Assembly: GCF_024713945.1 (NCBI RefSeq)
Contig: NC_134682.1
Span: 3,876,001 to 3,940,000 of the forward strand
Length of the DNA stretch: 64,000 nucleotides
From: Dermatophagoides farinae
Lineage: Eukaryota; Arthropoda; Arachnida; Sarcoptiformes; Pyroglyphidae
Direction: 5' to 3'
The position numbers and the translations under genes were made by a program. The notes under the pieces were generated by a model that saw nothing but the letters and a program-made list of their open reading frames with translations, ran no database searches and was not told the origin of the DNA. Positions 48,711 through 62,262 of the stretch are shown one piece after another; the first letter of the stretch is position 1, and each line of letters starts with the position of its first letter.

Positions 48711-51700
48711 AAATCTCGACTGCAATCAAATCGAACGTTTTTTTTTATACACTGTTTTATGATTCGAACGTGAAAAAAAACGCTGGCCTTTAAGTGTTTT
48801 TGTGTGTGTATGTTTATCATGCACGTAAATAACCCGAATTTTTTGTTCCTTTTTACCAGATATATCAGGTATATATCGATATACTCATTAGATGTTTACC
48901 TGTTATTGGACACACATGAACATGATGATAATAATAATGATGATGAGATCATTGATTCGAATCGAATCGACCTATTGTGTGTGTGTATGTGTGTGTTTTT
49001 ATATTCGGGTACGGATTACCTCGTTTGAATGTTTTGAATGAATGGATGAGAAAAAAAAGAAAAAAAACAGGTTTCGGGTATTCATTTCATCTCATCATCA
49101 TCATCATTTTTTTTCATTCTCTCTATCCGGGTGTGTATGATTATGATCTCATCATTTCGGTTAATATTTAACAAAAGTATTTTCTTTTTTCTTTCTTTTT
49201 TTTGAAAATTCTCTATCCATCCCGATCATTTAAATCGAGTGTTTGTGTTTGTGTTTTTTTTGTGTGTGTGTATGCTGTTCTTTGTTTTGGTTGTTTCTAC
49301 ATTTTTCGGTTGGCCGGTTATTATCGTTGTTGTTGTTGTTGTTGTTATCATTGTCATTCAATGTTCAAAACAACAACAACAACAAAAATTACCCATCCCA
49401 TAATTAGTTGCAGCAGCAGACTAACTACTTGTGTTCAACACACACACACATTGGTATTCGATATTTGATATTTGATGATGTAAGATGAATGAATGGCGCG
49501 CAATCCAGTATTTCAAACCAAATCTTGTTCATGTGTGCGTGTGGTGTGTATATAAATTTTTCAATCGAACACGATCAATTTGATCTTTTTGTGTTTTTTT
49601 TTTTTGTTCAATTGAATTTCCGTGTCTTTGCATACATACATTTCATCATGCATGAATCATTGAACATTAAATGACCGAGATGCTTGAATGATTTTTTTTT
49701 TGCTGGCCAAAGAATCCTGATTCAAATTAAATTGTTCGTCTGTGTGTGTGTGTGTGTGAATGTGAATGTGAGTGTGAAAGATGGAAAAAAAATTTTTTCC
49801 TATTTCTCACTATAGTTGAAAATGTTGAAATTTTTTTTTCACGTTTCAAATTTCAATTGTAATCATCATCATCATCACTGTGTGGTCTTTGGTCGATCGG
49901 TCGGTCAATGGCTTGACTTGATTCATTCATTCATTTGCACTGACGGTTGTAACTTTATTTGAATTTTTATTTTATTTATTGTTCCATCCAAATACAATGG
50001 AATGATGATGATGATGATGATGACATCTTCATCATCATTATGATCATCATCTTTATTACCATTCTTATCATCATCATCATCATCATCATCGCAGACAATT
50101 TACCATTTGGACATTCCTGTATATACCTGATGAAAATATTGAAGAAATAATAAATTTGTTTCATGCTTTATTTTCCCTTTTTTTTGTTGTTGTACATTTC
50201 CATTTTTATTCGAATTCCATTGTCACTAAATGTGCATACAGTGTACACACCGACACACAAACACACACACACACACAACCTATTGTAAACTAGGTAAGTT
50301 GGATTTATATTTATAAATTTTTTTTTTGTTTGTTTATTATTTAGTTTATTTGTTTGTCGTGCAATAGGATATAAAGATAGTAACCATAGATTGTAATCAA
50401 AAAAAAGACAGATAGATTACCAGTGATAAAAAGACCGAGAGAGAGAGATAGAGAAATTATGGATGTAAAAATGTTCCAGGAACCATAATAATAATATAAT
50501 AATAATAACGACAACAACGAAACGTGACCGGCATTTCATTTCATTCATAACATTCGAATTATTGATTTAAATAATCATCAGCGACTACAATTCGGATCGA
50601 TCAATCAATCAATCAATTTGTTTGTTTGTTTTTATTTTATTTTCACTCTGTGACAAGATTTTACTGTTGATAATTATAAATTATTATTATTATCACCATT
50701 AAATTTTGGTGGCTGTGTAAAAAATTAATTTTTCACAGATTTCAATTTCAAATTTTTTTTTTTACTATTTTCTTTTCGGGTGCCAATCATCAGAGATTTT
50801 TTTTTTAAATTTATTTATTTATCGATGATAACTTTCAATTAACTCTTGTCTGATGGTTGTTTGCCGTCTCTCTCTCTCTCTCTCTCTCTTGGTTATCTCA
50901 TCGTCATCGTTGTTGTTGTTGTTGCTGTTATTAATGTCTTGGTGACAAGTGTAAGCCATAGATTTTCAAACATTCCTAATGATGATGATGATGATGATAA
51001 TAATAATTGTATGTATCTAACGGTGCACACACACACACACATACCGATTTTACCTTGGTTGTGTACATAACACGTTGATTGATTTTTTTTTTATTTTTTT
51101 TTTTTGCCTGGTTGGTTGATTTCACATTTCATGAGTTTGTCCCCCTGTATGTGTATATTGGCTTTTAAAAAAAAAAATTTTGTCACAAATAGAATGTGAA
51201 AAAAAATCAGTCAGTCAGTCAAACCAATGTTGTTAAATTAATTTCTCTGTTTTTGTTTTTGTTTTTTTTTTTGTTTTTCCATTTTGTCTTTTGTGTTGCA
51301 TTTACTAATGAATGGTTTTTTTTTGACGTTGAAAATTAAGCAATGATTCAGTTGTTTGTTTGTTTCTAGATCAAGTTTTTTGTTGTTGTTGTTGTTGTTT
51401 CAATTGTCAAATACGAATTTCTATGAATCAATCAATCCAAATCAATGAATTAGTCCAATCATCATCGATCATATCGATTAATGTTTGCCCATTAATTTCT
51501 CATCAGACAAAAATAAAAACAAAAAAAAAAAACTAAATCATCAAAGCATCCAATTTTTGAGTGAAGGGTAAGTCTTGAAGTTTGTTGTTGTTGTTGTCAC
51601 GATAAAAAGCCATAAAACAAAACGAAACGAAATGAAATGAAAAAAAATTTTTTTCTTTTTCCAATTTCCATTTCAACTTTGTTCCTTTTCTCTCTTCTGT

Positions 51701-52222
51701 CATTTGTATCCTTTTTTTTTATTGGTTCGATTTGTATTCAAGCGTAGGATCTCATCTCATTGTGTATGGTATAATAGTTGGATGGATGTTTTGATTTTGC
51801 CGTAACAAAAAAAAAAATTCATTCCCATCATGACCACCATGATGTATGTGAATGAATGAATGGAAAAAAAAATTTCTTTACCATGTGTGGTGGTATGCTG
51901 CGTGTGTGTGTGTGTGTGGTGAATATTTTATCATCAACATTGAAAAAGGAAAATTTTGATTTACACACACGCACATCTGTTTTATTTTGAATGAAATGTT
52001 TTTTCAAAAAATTTATTGATTGAAAAAAAAAATTAAAAATTTAAAAAATTTAATTTTTTTTTTGTTTTTGTTTTTACAGATTCTTTTGCTTCATTTTTTT
52101 TTCTCGTGTTTATGTGATTATAGCCATGGTCATTGTGTTTGAATTGAAATAAATTTCTTTCAATCGACAAAATATATTTATTCTCCTGTTATTGCATCTT
52201 GATAATTTTGTTTGTTTGTGCC

Positions 52223-52248
52223 TGTGTGTGTGTGTGTGTGTGTGTGTA
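52223..52248. repeat. (TG)n microsatellite next to the KANK start codon
   Basis: A pure TG run ending 9 bases before the first ATG of KANK, hence probably within its 5' UTR. Confidence 0.9.
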
Positions 52249-52257
52249 TGTACAATA

Positions 52258-55200
52258 ATGATAATCATGGATGAATCAACAACAATCAAAATGAATCGTA
52301 ATCATAATTGTGATAATAATAGTAATAATGATGATAATGATGATAAAAAACATCAATTAAATCATCATTCATGTAAATGTTGTCCATATGGTTTTCATAT
52401 TGATACAGATTTTGTTCGTTATTGTGATGCATTATTATTGGCATTATATGGCCAGAATTCAAATCAAAATTATCATATGAATAATCATCAATCAACAACA
52501 ACAACAAAAACACCATTATCACCGTCTTTATATAAACAACAACAAATTCATAGTTCAATTGAACAAAATTTCAATTTTAATAATGATGAAAAATACCTCA
52601 ATGATAATCATGATGATGATGTTGATCTTATTCTTGATCCAGAAGAATTGGAACAAGATTTTAAAAAATCCAATCTTTCACATCATGAATCTATAGAATC
52701 AATGCATTCGAAATCAACGACTATTTCAACATCATTTGATGGTGTTATTGATGAACGTATATTATTATTAGATAATGATGATAAAACATCTGTTAGTCTT
52801 GCCATTGCTACTATTGATACAGCAATTGAACAATATCAACAGGAACAAGAAGAAGAATTACAGCAAGCAACAATCACAACAACAACAACAACAACAAATA
52901 GCATCATCATCGGCACCACTTTCGGAATCATCGGAATGTTCATCATCGATAACAAACAACAACAACAACAACGACAACATCATTATCTAAATCGGTATTA
53001 ACACAGATACGTAATCATCTAGCGCAAAGTTTATTACGAGTTAAAGAGCTTGAAAATCAAGTTGCACAAATATCAATAATGAAAAAACGATTGGTCGAAT
53101 TAGAATCTGAACGATTGATTTTGATGGAAAAATTAACAACCAAACAAAATAATGACGAAGAGAAAGAAGAAAAAATGGTCAAAAATTCTAAAGATTCGGC
53201 AAAATTACCCGAGGCGGAAGCAATCGATCAAACAAAGATAAATGACGATGATGATGATTATGATAATGATGATGATGGTAAGCCATTATTTTTAATGCTT
53301 GGTTATTATTTATAAATAAATACATTTTTTTTGTTTGTTTGTTTTTTTTCATTTGTCATAAATGGGTTAATCTTTATTGATTTATGTTGATTTTTCTTTC
53401 TATTTAGTTGCCAAAGAAATGAATAAAAAATTATCATTGATTAAATTCGAAACATTCAATGTTGAACCAATAAAATATCGTCATATTGGAACATTAACCA
53501 ATTTTGCTCCCTGTGTTTTATATCGTAATGCATTCGTACAGACTGATCTCAAATATAGAGATATTCGACCATTGGTTAAAACAACAGAATCATCAACAAC
53601 CATGAACACCGAACATCATTTGATAATGCCGATTAAAATGGAAGAAAAAAATTCTCAAACTGATGATAATCTGATTAGTAATAGTAAGATTGGCGATCAT
53701 ATAAGTGGTAGTAAAAAGATTTATGATCATAATAATATGGCTACCAATATCGATTCAGTTGCTGATGTTCAACATGATAAGATCTCTAGATCAACTGATA
53801 ATGATAATGATACGACGTCTTCGGCGGATGATGAATCTTCATCAGTCGAAGTGGTACGTGATTGCCATAACCAACGAACATCTAGCCCATTGAAACTTTT
53901 TACAGACGTTACCAGCCTTGATGATGGTAATCATTTTAGCCAACATTTGAATGTAACGAATTCCAATAATAATAAGACTGAAGATATGCCCGAGTGTTTA
54001 CGTAGTCATTTTATTGTTCGAAGACGTCGTCGTTTATGCGACAATTGTGTTTTAAATGAAACTAATAAAGGTGGTGGTAATGTTGATTATAGTCTAGTCG
54101 GTTCAATTTCTTCATCATCATCGTCATCATCAGCATCACCACCATTATCATCACCAACATCGGTGACAGCAGTTTCAACTACAACAACTATATCGACAAT
54201 TCCATCAGCACGTAAAACGATATGCAATACAAATCGAATGTTAAAGTCAGATTCAGGCATATCAGTCGATCCTAAAATGACCGGAAGGTCTAATGTTGTT
54301 CCATTGCTATCACCATCATCAATCATTGATGATAATTTGATGATTGAAAATGATAAAAGATTATCCACTGAAAATGACGATATGATGATAGGAATGATCT
54401 CATCATCAACTGAATTCGAGAGCATACCATTATCAGATGAAAGTGAATCAGCTTTTTCAACATTATCAAATACAACTGGTAAAGATTATAAAAATCAACA
54501 TCAACAACAACAACGACAAAAACAACAGCAAATATTATCAAATATCTCGCCAAAAAAATCATTTGTACCAACAGCCGAATTAAAAGCGACGTTAAAAATA
54601 ATAAATGAAAATCTATTTTCACAACCTAAATGTTCACTTATATTTGTAAGTTTGTAATCTGTTGACATTGTAATCAATTCAATTGTTGATTGATAATTTA
54701 TTTTGTTAAATTTTTTTCTCTCTCTATATACAATGGATTTATATTGGAAAAAAATAGGCAAAAAGTATGGCTGTGGTAGGAAAGAATTGGTTTCGTACAT
54801 CATCATCAGTGGATTCAGATTATCATGCTGTCGAATCTTATCTTGATTTTGTGGAAAAATATTATACAACCAAATTACTTGAATGGTTAGTCAATCTGGC
54901 CGATCCAAATGGCAATACAGCTTTACATTATGCTATCTCATACAATAACTTTGATATCGTTTCAATCCTATTGGATTCAAAAGTCTGTGATGTAAATCAA
55001 TTTAATAAGGTAAGCTATCAATGAATCTTTTTTTTATTATTACGATAATTTAATGATTGTTAATTTTAACATCTCTTTAAGAATGGATATACGGCAACTA
55101 TGCTTGTTTCATTGGCTAAAGTGGAGAATGAATTACAAAGAGATATTGTCGAACGTCTGTTTACAATGGCCGATATTAATCGTAAAGCCAAACAAAATGG

Positions 55201-55621
55201 TCAAACAGCTTTAATGTTGGCTGCTAGTCATGGACGTGTTGAAATTACTAAAATTCTACTTGAATGTGGTGCCGAAATCAATCTACAGGATAATGATGGT
55301 TCAACGGCATTGATGTGTGCCGCTGAACATGGTCATAATGAAGTTATTTCATTATTATTATCAAATTCTGATTGTGATCCATTGATTGAAGATAATGAAG
55401 GTTCGACGGCATTGAAAATTGCCTTGATCAATGGTCATAGAGATATTGGTGTTATGTTGTATGCAGGATCCAGTTCTCATCATAAACGTAATAATGGAAC
55501 ATTCACCTATCATAATTCCTCATTGATTAGTCATTATCCAATTTCATCACCAAACTCACCATTATCATCATCTTCGAGTTCAAATTTTCCATATCGTCGA
55601 CAATCTTCGTTTCAAAATTGA
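52258..55621 (+). CDS. KANK: KN motif and ankyrin repeat protein (KANK)
   Basis: Four exon blocks: 52258-53277, 53408-54645, 54758-55009 and 55082-55621; the last three joins are in frame. The N-terminal KN motif (CCPYGFHIDTDFVRYCDALL, about residues 41-60) marks the talin-binding site. A coiled coil (LTQIRNHLAQSLLRVKELE...) ends the first block. The second block is a disordered Ser/Asp-rich linker. The last two carry ankyrin repeats (NGNTALHYAISYNN, NGQTALMLAASHGR, DGSTALMCAAEHGH, EGSTALKIALINGH), after the KANK block LEWLVNLADPNG. Total length is about 1,015 residues. KANK proteins link talin at adhesions to cortical microtubule complexes through liprin and KIF21. Odd: in 52860-53000 the coding-like signal moves from frame 1 to frame 2 to frame 0 within CAA-rich sequence with no plausible splice sites. 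A sequence error in the repeats or an unusual small intron is likely. Confidence 0.88.
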
Positions 55622-56181
55622 ATTTTGTTTTTTCCTCAACTCATAGATTATTTATCAGACAATTGTTGTACTGAAAAAAAACATGAAATATTTCTATTTT
55701 TACAAAAAAAAAATTGTTTTTAATCAAATTTAAGTACATTGAATCATGAAATGATTTTTTAAATTTTAAATAATACGCCCATCACTAAAGAGGAGAAAAA
55801 TATTAATAAAAAAAATAGCGTATATATCAACAGCAATGGGGTCGATGTTGTGAAAATAGTGGAAATTATTACATTCATAAACAGATGTTCGTATTCGTAT
55901 TGCAGTCAAATCAATTGTGTGCGTCCTTTTTTTTGTTGATGGATATCAAATATCAACATAAAATTTGATTCAATTTACATCATAATCTTTTTGTGTTGTC
56001 GTTGTTGTCGTCGTCGTTTTGTTGATTGGACTTAGAACAATCAAATAATCATTCGAAAATCAATAAATTATTGAGTTGTTTCTTTGTCCATGTAACCTGC
56101 TTTGATTCTGTGTTTTGAAGTTGACTAAAAACTTGACAACAACCACAGGATTAAGTTTCATCTCATTTTGAGATTCATAAA
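55622..56181. other. Intergenic region between KANK and TSG101
   Basis: 560 bp containing the KANK 3' UTR and the TSG101 promoter and 5' UTR. No other feature was seen apart from T tracts and a short TCG/TTG run near 56000. Confidence 0.6.
55805..55810 (+). promoter_or_regulatory. Candidate polyadenylation signal AATAAA
   Basis: AATAAA 183 bases past the KANK stop codon. Confidence 0.4.
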
Positions 56182-57682
56182 ATGGAAAATTCAAATTATC
56201 AAGTAGTGCGATTCCTTTCACAGGCCAAGGTTTGTTATTTGAATTTTTTGTAATGTCATAATTTTGACTTTATCATATATTTATTTTATTCGTATTCTAG
56301 TACCATCACCAGGAACAAGCTCGACGGCATATTACCAATGTATTGAATATGTATCGTAATCTATACCCGTATCTGGAAAAATGTACATTACCAAATGGTA
56401 TCAAACGTGATCTGGTCATACTTCGTGGTACAATACCAATCACCTATCGAAAAAATACATATAACATTCCTGTATCGATTTGGGTGTTGGATAATTATCC
56501 ATATTCTGCTCCAATTTGTTGGGTAAATCCAACAAAAGATATGACGATTAAAACTTCTCAACATGTCGATCAACATGGCCGTGTTTATTTGCCTTATTTG
56601 TCTAATTGGGATAGCGTTAATAGCGATTTACTTGGAGTTATTCAAGTCATGATTATCGTGTTCGGTGATATGCCACCACTTTTTTCAAAACCAAAAACAA
56701 CCGCGATTCCTGGTAAGTATTTATTCTCTTATCCTCATATTTCAATTTCAATGATGAATTAATTTTCTTTTTTTTTAATAAAGGATATCCACAAGGTAGC
56801 ACAACAAATCCACCTTATCCTACTCGATTTCCTGGCCAATATCCATTTTCAAATTCTTATCCAGCCGTACAACCTGTACAACCAACAACGTCAAGCTATC
56901 CATCACCTCCATCTAATTCATCCGATACTGTATCATATCCTGGCTATCCAATGATGCCTATGCCATATGGTCAACCAACAAACCAACCGACTAATGGTTC
57001 GGTCACTGGTCATAATTCTTCATCAACATCTTCTACCGATACGAATACGATCCCTAAGGAACAAATTCGTCTATCGTTGATGAGTGCAGTTGAAGATAAA
57101 ATTAAAGCTCGATCCAAAGAAATTCTATCTCAACATAAAGCCGAAATCGATGTGCTCAAACGAACAAGTAATTATTATTTTTTAAATTGCAATTTAAAAA
57201 AATTAATTTCCTAATCAAAATATTCTAGGCGATGATCTTGAAAAAGGCCGAACTAAATTGGATAATTTGGTTAAAGAGATTGAAACAAATCTGGTCGAAC
57301 TGAGCAAATGTAGAGAGAATATCCAAGCTAAAGATTCAAAATTATCCGAATTGGTTACCAAAATGGAATTATCGGAAAATCAATTGAATATTGATGAATA
57401 TTTTGGACCAGTACAACCATTGTATAAACAATTATTCAATGCTTTTGTTGAAGAAAATTCAATTGTCGATACGATTTTCTATTTGAATGAAGCTTTACAG
57501 AAAGATGTCATTGATTTGGACATATTCATCAAGGTAATCACATTTTTCAACATTTTAATATTGATTATTAATTTCAAATTTTTTTCCATTTCTAAAAGCA
57601 TGTTCGTGAATTAAGCCGTCGACAATTTATATTACGTGCATTGGTAAAACTTTGTCGAGAAAAAGCTGGATTACCCACATAG
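56182..57682 (+). CDS. TSG101: Tumor susceptibility gene 101 (ESCRT-I subunit, Vps23)
   Basis: Five exons (56182-56229, 56301-56712, 56784-57167, 57229-57533, 57599-57682) join in frame into 410 residues, close to the 390 of vertebrates. Residues 1-150 form the UEV domain, an inactive E2-like fold that binds ubiquitin and P(T/S)AP motifs: YHHQEQARRHI, GTIPITYRKNTYNIPVSIW, YPYSAPICWVNPT and GRVYLPYLSNW are recognisable. The usual catalytic Cys position is not an active E2 site, as in the family. A Pro/Tyr/Ser-rich linker (residues about 155-250) follows, then a coiled coil (EILSQHKAEIDVLKRTS...) and the C-terminal steadiness box (YFGPVQPLYKQL to RQFILRALVKLCREKAGL). It sorts ubiquitinated cargo at endosomes and acts in abscission. 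The gene has compact introns of 61-71 bp. Confidence 0.97.
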
Positions 57683-58387
57683 TAGTGTGTATGTGTTACA
57701 TATTCATGATAGTCATGATAGCTTTTTTCAATTGGATCAACAATTGGATTTGATTTTAAAAAATCCTCCCCCCCGGACATTACATGAAGAGCCATTGTTT
57801 TTAATCAATCAATCAAAAAAAAAAATTTTTTTTTTTTGTTTTATGACTTGTTTTACCTTTCCTTATTTTTAGGATAGGGTGTGTGTGTATGCATGTGCAT
57901 GTGTATGGTTTGGTTATTATGATTATCATCTAAATTCGTAATATCAATATCAATAAATATAATTTATTTGCACACGCACATACACACAAACACAACACAT
58001 AGATACACAATGCCCAATTTTAATTTTGATTCTCCAATTCTCAATTTTCGTTATATTTGTCAAAGAAGAAATAAAAAAAAAATCTAATTAAATATAAAAT
58101 AAATAAATAAAAATATATATTCGATTCAAATGGTGATCTCTACTTTTTTTTCTCGAATATTCTCGAAAATCTATTATTTTCAGTTGATATACTTTCGAGG
58201 TATAAATTGATGATTGTTCTGTGTATACACTGACAATTGTAGTGTATGAATGAATGAATGAGTGTATGATAGCAGCAGCAGCTGACAGTAGACAATTTTT
58301 TCTGTAAAATTCATATTCTTTATCATCATCAATATATTTATTTATTTAAATCTTGAATTCATTATCAATCGAATAAAAAAAAAGAAA
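57683..58387. other. Intergenic region between TSG101 and CDC37
   Basis: 705 bp with a pure C tract near 57770, A/T tracts and a CA-rich stretch near 57980. It holds the TSG101 3' UTR and CDC37 promoter. No gene was seen. Confidence 0.6.
57952..57957 (+). promoter_or_regulatory. Candidate polyadenylation signal AATAAA
   Basis: AATAAA 269 bases past the TSG101 stop codon. Confidence 0.4.
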
Positions 58388-59655
58388 ATGGTTGATTATA
58401 GTAAATGGAAAAATATTGAGGTAAGTAGATGATCGAATTTTAATGAAATACAAACGGTTTTTTTTTGTTTGTTTTGTTTCAATATGATCCAAAATAGATT
58501 AGCGATGATGAAGATGACACCCATCCAAATATCGATACGGCCAGTTTGTTTCGATGGCGTCATCAGGCTCGTGTTGAACGTATGGAAGAAAGAAAAAAAC
58601 AAAAAGAAGAATTGGAACAAAAAAGACGTGAAGTTGTGATGAAAAAGAAAGAAATTGAAAATAAAAAACAAATTGATTCTAATCTAGAGGAAGAATTGAA
58701 AAAATTAGAATTAGAACAAAAAGAGCTAGAAAAACGTGAACAAGAGATTGAAAAAGCTGAACGTAATGCACCATGGAATGTTGATACAATCAGTAAAGAA
58801 AGTTGGAGCAAAACGGTTATAAACAAAACGAAACCACGTGAAGATCGTTCAAAATTGACCGATGAAGAACTTGAACAACGATATAAAGATTTCGTACAAA
58901 AATATGAAGATAAAGTTAAAGAATATGCTATACTTTCCAAGTTTGATGATGCCAAACAATTTCTAATGCAAAATCCTGATCTTGGTAAGTTTTCTTGGTC
59001 ATAATAAAATGAGAAAGAAAATTTTTAATTTTAACATATGGTTTTTATTTTGTTTCTAGTTTGTGAAGAATCATCAAATTATCTAACATTTTGGTGTCTG
59101 AATCTGGAGATTGAAGGAAAACATGATCTTATGGAACATGTTTCCAAACAGGTCATATCATTGCATTATATTCTTGAACTTAGTAAACAGATGAATATTG
59201 ATCCACGTGGATGTGTATCATCATTTTTTACACGTATACAACAATCGGATCAAACCTATATGGCTGCATTTGAAGATGAAATCAAATCATTTCGGCAACG
59301 TATCGTAAATCGTGCAAAACAAAAGATTGATGATGCTATTAAAGAATGTGAAGAAGAGGAACGACAAAAACGACTTGGACCAGGTGGTCTTGATCCACAA
59401 GAGGTTTTCGAATCATTACCAGAATGTTTACAAAAATGTTTTGAATCACGTGATACGAAATTGTTACAGGAAACAATATTAAAAATGGATCCAGAAGAAG
59501 CAAAATATCAAATGAAACGTTGTGTTGATTCTGGTCTTTGGATTCCGGATAAAAGTCTATTGAATGATGATTCTAATGATAATAAGGATAATGATGATAA
59601 TAATACTAATGATGATGATGATAATGAAAGAATTGAAACTAAAAATGATGATTGA
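58388..59655 (+). CDS. CDC37: Hsp90 co-chaperone Cdc37
   Basis: Three exons (58388-58420, 58498-58984, 59060-59655) join in frame into 371 residues; vertebrate CDC37 has 378. The start MVDYSKWKNIEISDDED is the conserved kinase-binding N-terminus, with Ser13 in an acidic CK2 context. A charged coiled coil follows (residues about 35-125), then WNVDTISKESWSKTVIN. The Hsp90-binding domain contains FDDAKQFLMQNPDLVCEE, LTFWCLNLEIEGK and VSKQVI. RLGPGGLDPQEVFESLP starts the C-terminal domain, which ends in VDSGLWIP and an Asp/Asn-rich tail. Family knowledge: it loads protein kinases onto Hsp90 in the cytosol. The first exon has just 11 codons. Confidence 0.97.
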
Positions 59656-61143
59656 ATGATAATTTTTTTCTCCTATTACCATTATACATGCATGCAACAC
59701 ACACACACCAATTTTAAATCAAAACAACAACAACAACAACAAAAATTCTTTTAAATAATCAAGAATACCATTTTACACCATAACAAATCAAGAATTTGAA
59801 TTATATTTACCAACAACAACAACAACAACAATCATCATCATCATTTAGATTAGAATGGAAATTGAGTAATCAAACTCGATAAACACACACACACACACGC
59901 ACACACACACAGAGAGAGAAACAAATTTGAAAAAATTAAGGTCACAAAAAAATAAAAATAAAAAGTTTTTTTATTTTGTTTTGTTTTTTTTTTTTTTTTT
60001 GTTGTCTGAAACCTCAAATTATTTTGTTTGATGTCCACCATCATCATCATTTTTTTTCATTATTAATTCATTTTCTTCTTCTTTTTTCAGTTTTCATCCA
60101 TTAAATCAATGGATGGATGGATTCCTTCACACATAGCAGACACACACGGGTCTCACTTTTTTTTTGTTTGTTAGACAACAACCATGGAATTATTGCTCTT
60201 GACATTTGGGAGATTTTCTTTTTTCAATTACTACACACACACACACGCACACTTTTTACAAGTTAAGTTCAATGTGTAATTGAAAAAAAAACGAAAAACA
60301 TGTGTGTGTGTGGTGTATGAAGAAAATTGAAAAAAGCTTTTGTATTTTCACCGTCCATTTTGTTGTTGTTGTTGTTGTTATTTTTTTTTATCATTATCAT
60401 GTCAATTTTCCTGTCGTGTGTCTGGGTATTTTTTTATCGTGAAAATTTCTACCAAATTGAAAATCATCATCATCCACATCGATGATGATGATGTTTTTAG
60501 GTGTTTTGTAATAAATGATGATTAAATATAGCCTGTGAAAAAAAATTAACACTTATGATGATCATATCGATCGTATTGAATCATCTCACTCCACAATAAA
60601 TAAATAAATAAATAAATAGCCAAAAAAATGAAAGACAATGACCTAGAGCGACAAAAAAAAACACACAACACAGTTCATTTTCGATAAATAATGATAGGAT
60701 GAATTGAGGATTGTTGTTGAACATTTTCAAACATCTTTTTTTTCTCGGCCACTGCTGCTGCTGCTACTGATTGTTATTTCTGAAATGACCGATATTCATA
60801 AGCTTTTTTCAAAATGATGAACGAAAATAAATCTCGTATATATAAAGAAAAATTGATGTACAGTAATGGCTATTGTGTAATTGAAAAAAAATGGAATGGA
60901 ACAACAAGAAAATTTTCCTGACAATGACCATAATTCATCTACAGTCAAAAAAAAACTATCGGGCGAGTAATCGCGATTCGATGATCAATATTCTTGCTTT
61001 TCATTTTCACTTTTGTTCGAAATTTTTCTTTTCATTGGAACTAGAAGAAAAAAAAATTTTTTTTTTGTTCCCGTTCGATAAATAATTAGAATTTTTGAAA
61101 TTCTATTTTCATTTGTTTTCTTCTTCTAGGGTTAATATAGTTG

Positions 61144-61388
61144 ATGATGATTGGCAATTTTTTTGACATTCGAAAAATTCATATTGGAATTCAGAGCAGA
61201 AAAAAAATAGAAATTATGAAATTTTCTGAATGGCGTATTGAATATCTTAAATGTACATATTTAAATTATGGACAAAATGTATCACGTTCAATAAAATTTT
61301 GTGGAAAAATTAAAAAAATTTTCTGCTGTGGCCACCATGATTGGCATCGTCGTTGTTGTTCGTTGGTTGATTTTCTTGATGAAATGAG
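61144..61388 (+). CDS. Candidate orphan coding exon (unknown gene continuing to the right)
   Basis: An open frame bounded by good splice signals. The acceptor TTTTCTTCTTCTAG ends at 61129, and the donor AG-GTAAGT follows 61388 (phase 2). The frame starts at 61144 (MMIGNFF), or at 61216 (MKFSEWRIEY). The peptide is of mixed composition with a Cys/His cluster (FCCGHHDWHRRCC) and ends LVDFLDEM, unlike the repeat translations around it. No downstream exon is visible within the window, so an intron longer than 2.6 kb would be needed. I recognise no family. Confidence 0.35.
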
Positions 61389-62239
61389 GTAAGTGTGGTG
61401 GTACACACACACACAGTGGTAATAAAAATGCATTGTAGTGAAGCTGACATTTGATTGTGTTTATCTTTTTTTTTTTTGTCCTATCATCATCATGCATGCA
61501 ATATATATAAAGCAACTATAAACATTTTATACAATTTCTAACCTGGTTACTAATCATACAATTCATATTAATCATATCGATTGTTATTTTCATTGTGATC
61601 AAAATGAAAAAATTAACACCACACATACTTTCATCATGACAAACGACAATCATCACAAATGTTGAATACTGTTGATTAATTGATTGATTTTTGATTATGA
61701 TTGAAAAATTTAAAATTGAATAAATCTTAATTTTTTTTTGTTTGTTCTTTCAATTGTTGTTTGTTATCATCACATATATGGACATATAAAAATCAAATCG
61801 AGAAGCCAATTTGTAGTTTGACTGTGAAACCAAGAAAAAATAAAAAAAAAAATCTCTAAATCCAATCACATACAACGACGACGGCGACCACCCAGAGTTA
61901 AAAATGATGATGATTTTGGAAGTCTAAAACTTTTTTTTTTAATTTATTTATAAATATTTTTCTTCCATATTATGGTTTTGAGCCAAATTATTGTTGTTGT
62001 ATTGTCAGATTTTCGATGATGATGATGATGATGATGATCGACATATGTTTGTTTGAAAAAAAAGAAATTCTTTTTTCATTTTTTTTTCAATTTCAAGATT
62101 TTCATTTTACATTCACAAAATAAATAAATATATACATGAATAACATTGAGGATCTCTGTTGTATACGATTTTTCATTGCAACAAAATTCCAAACACATCA
62201 AAATACGATTCTTTCTCGAATAGTGAAAAGCCATTGGAA

Positions 62240-62262
62240 ATAATAATAATAATAATAATAAT
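62240..62262. repeat. (AAT)n microsatellite
   Basis: A tandem AAT run in noncoding DNA. Confidence 0.85.

Larger units (their letters stand above)
47840..52257. other. Gene-free low-complexity DNA between CSTF3 and KANK
   Basis: About 4.4 kb between divergent genes, holding the CSTF3 promoter and KANK 5' region. It has CA/TG runs (around 48090-48230, 49740, 51900), GA at 48682-48710, CT near 50868-50889, GAT/ATC runs and A/T tracts. A TTTTTACAG acceptor near 52080 could end a 5' UTR intron of KANK. No coding exon was recognised. Confidence 0.6.
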
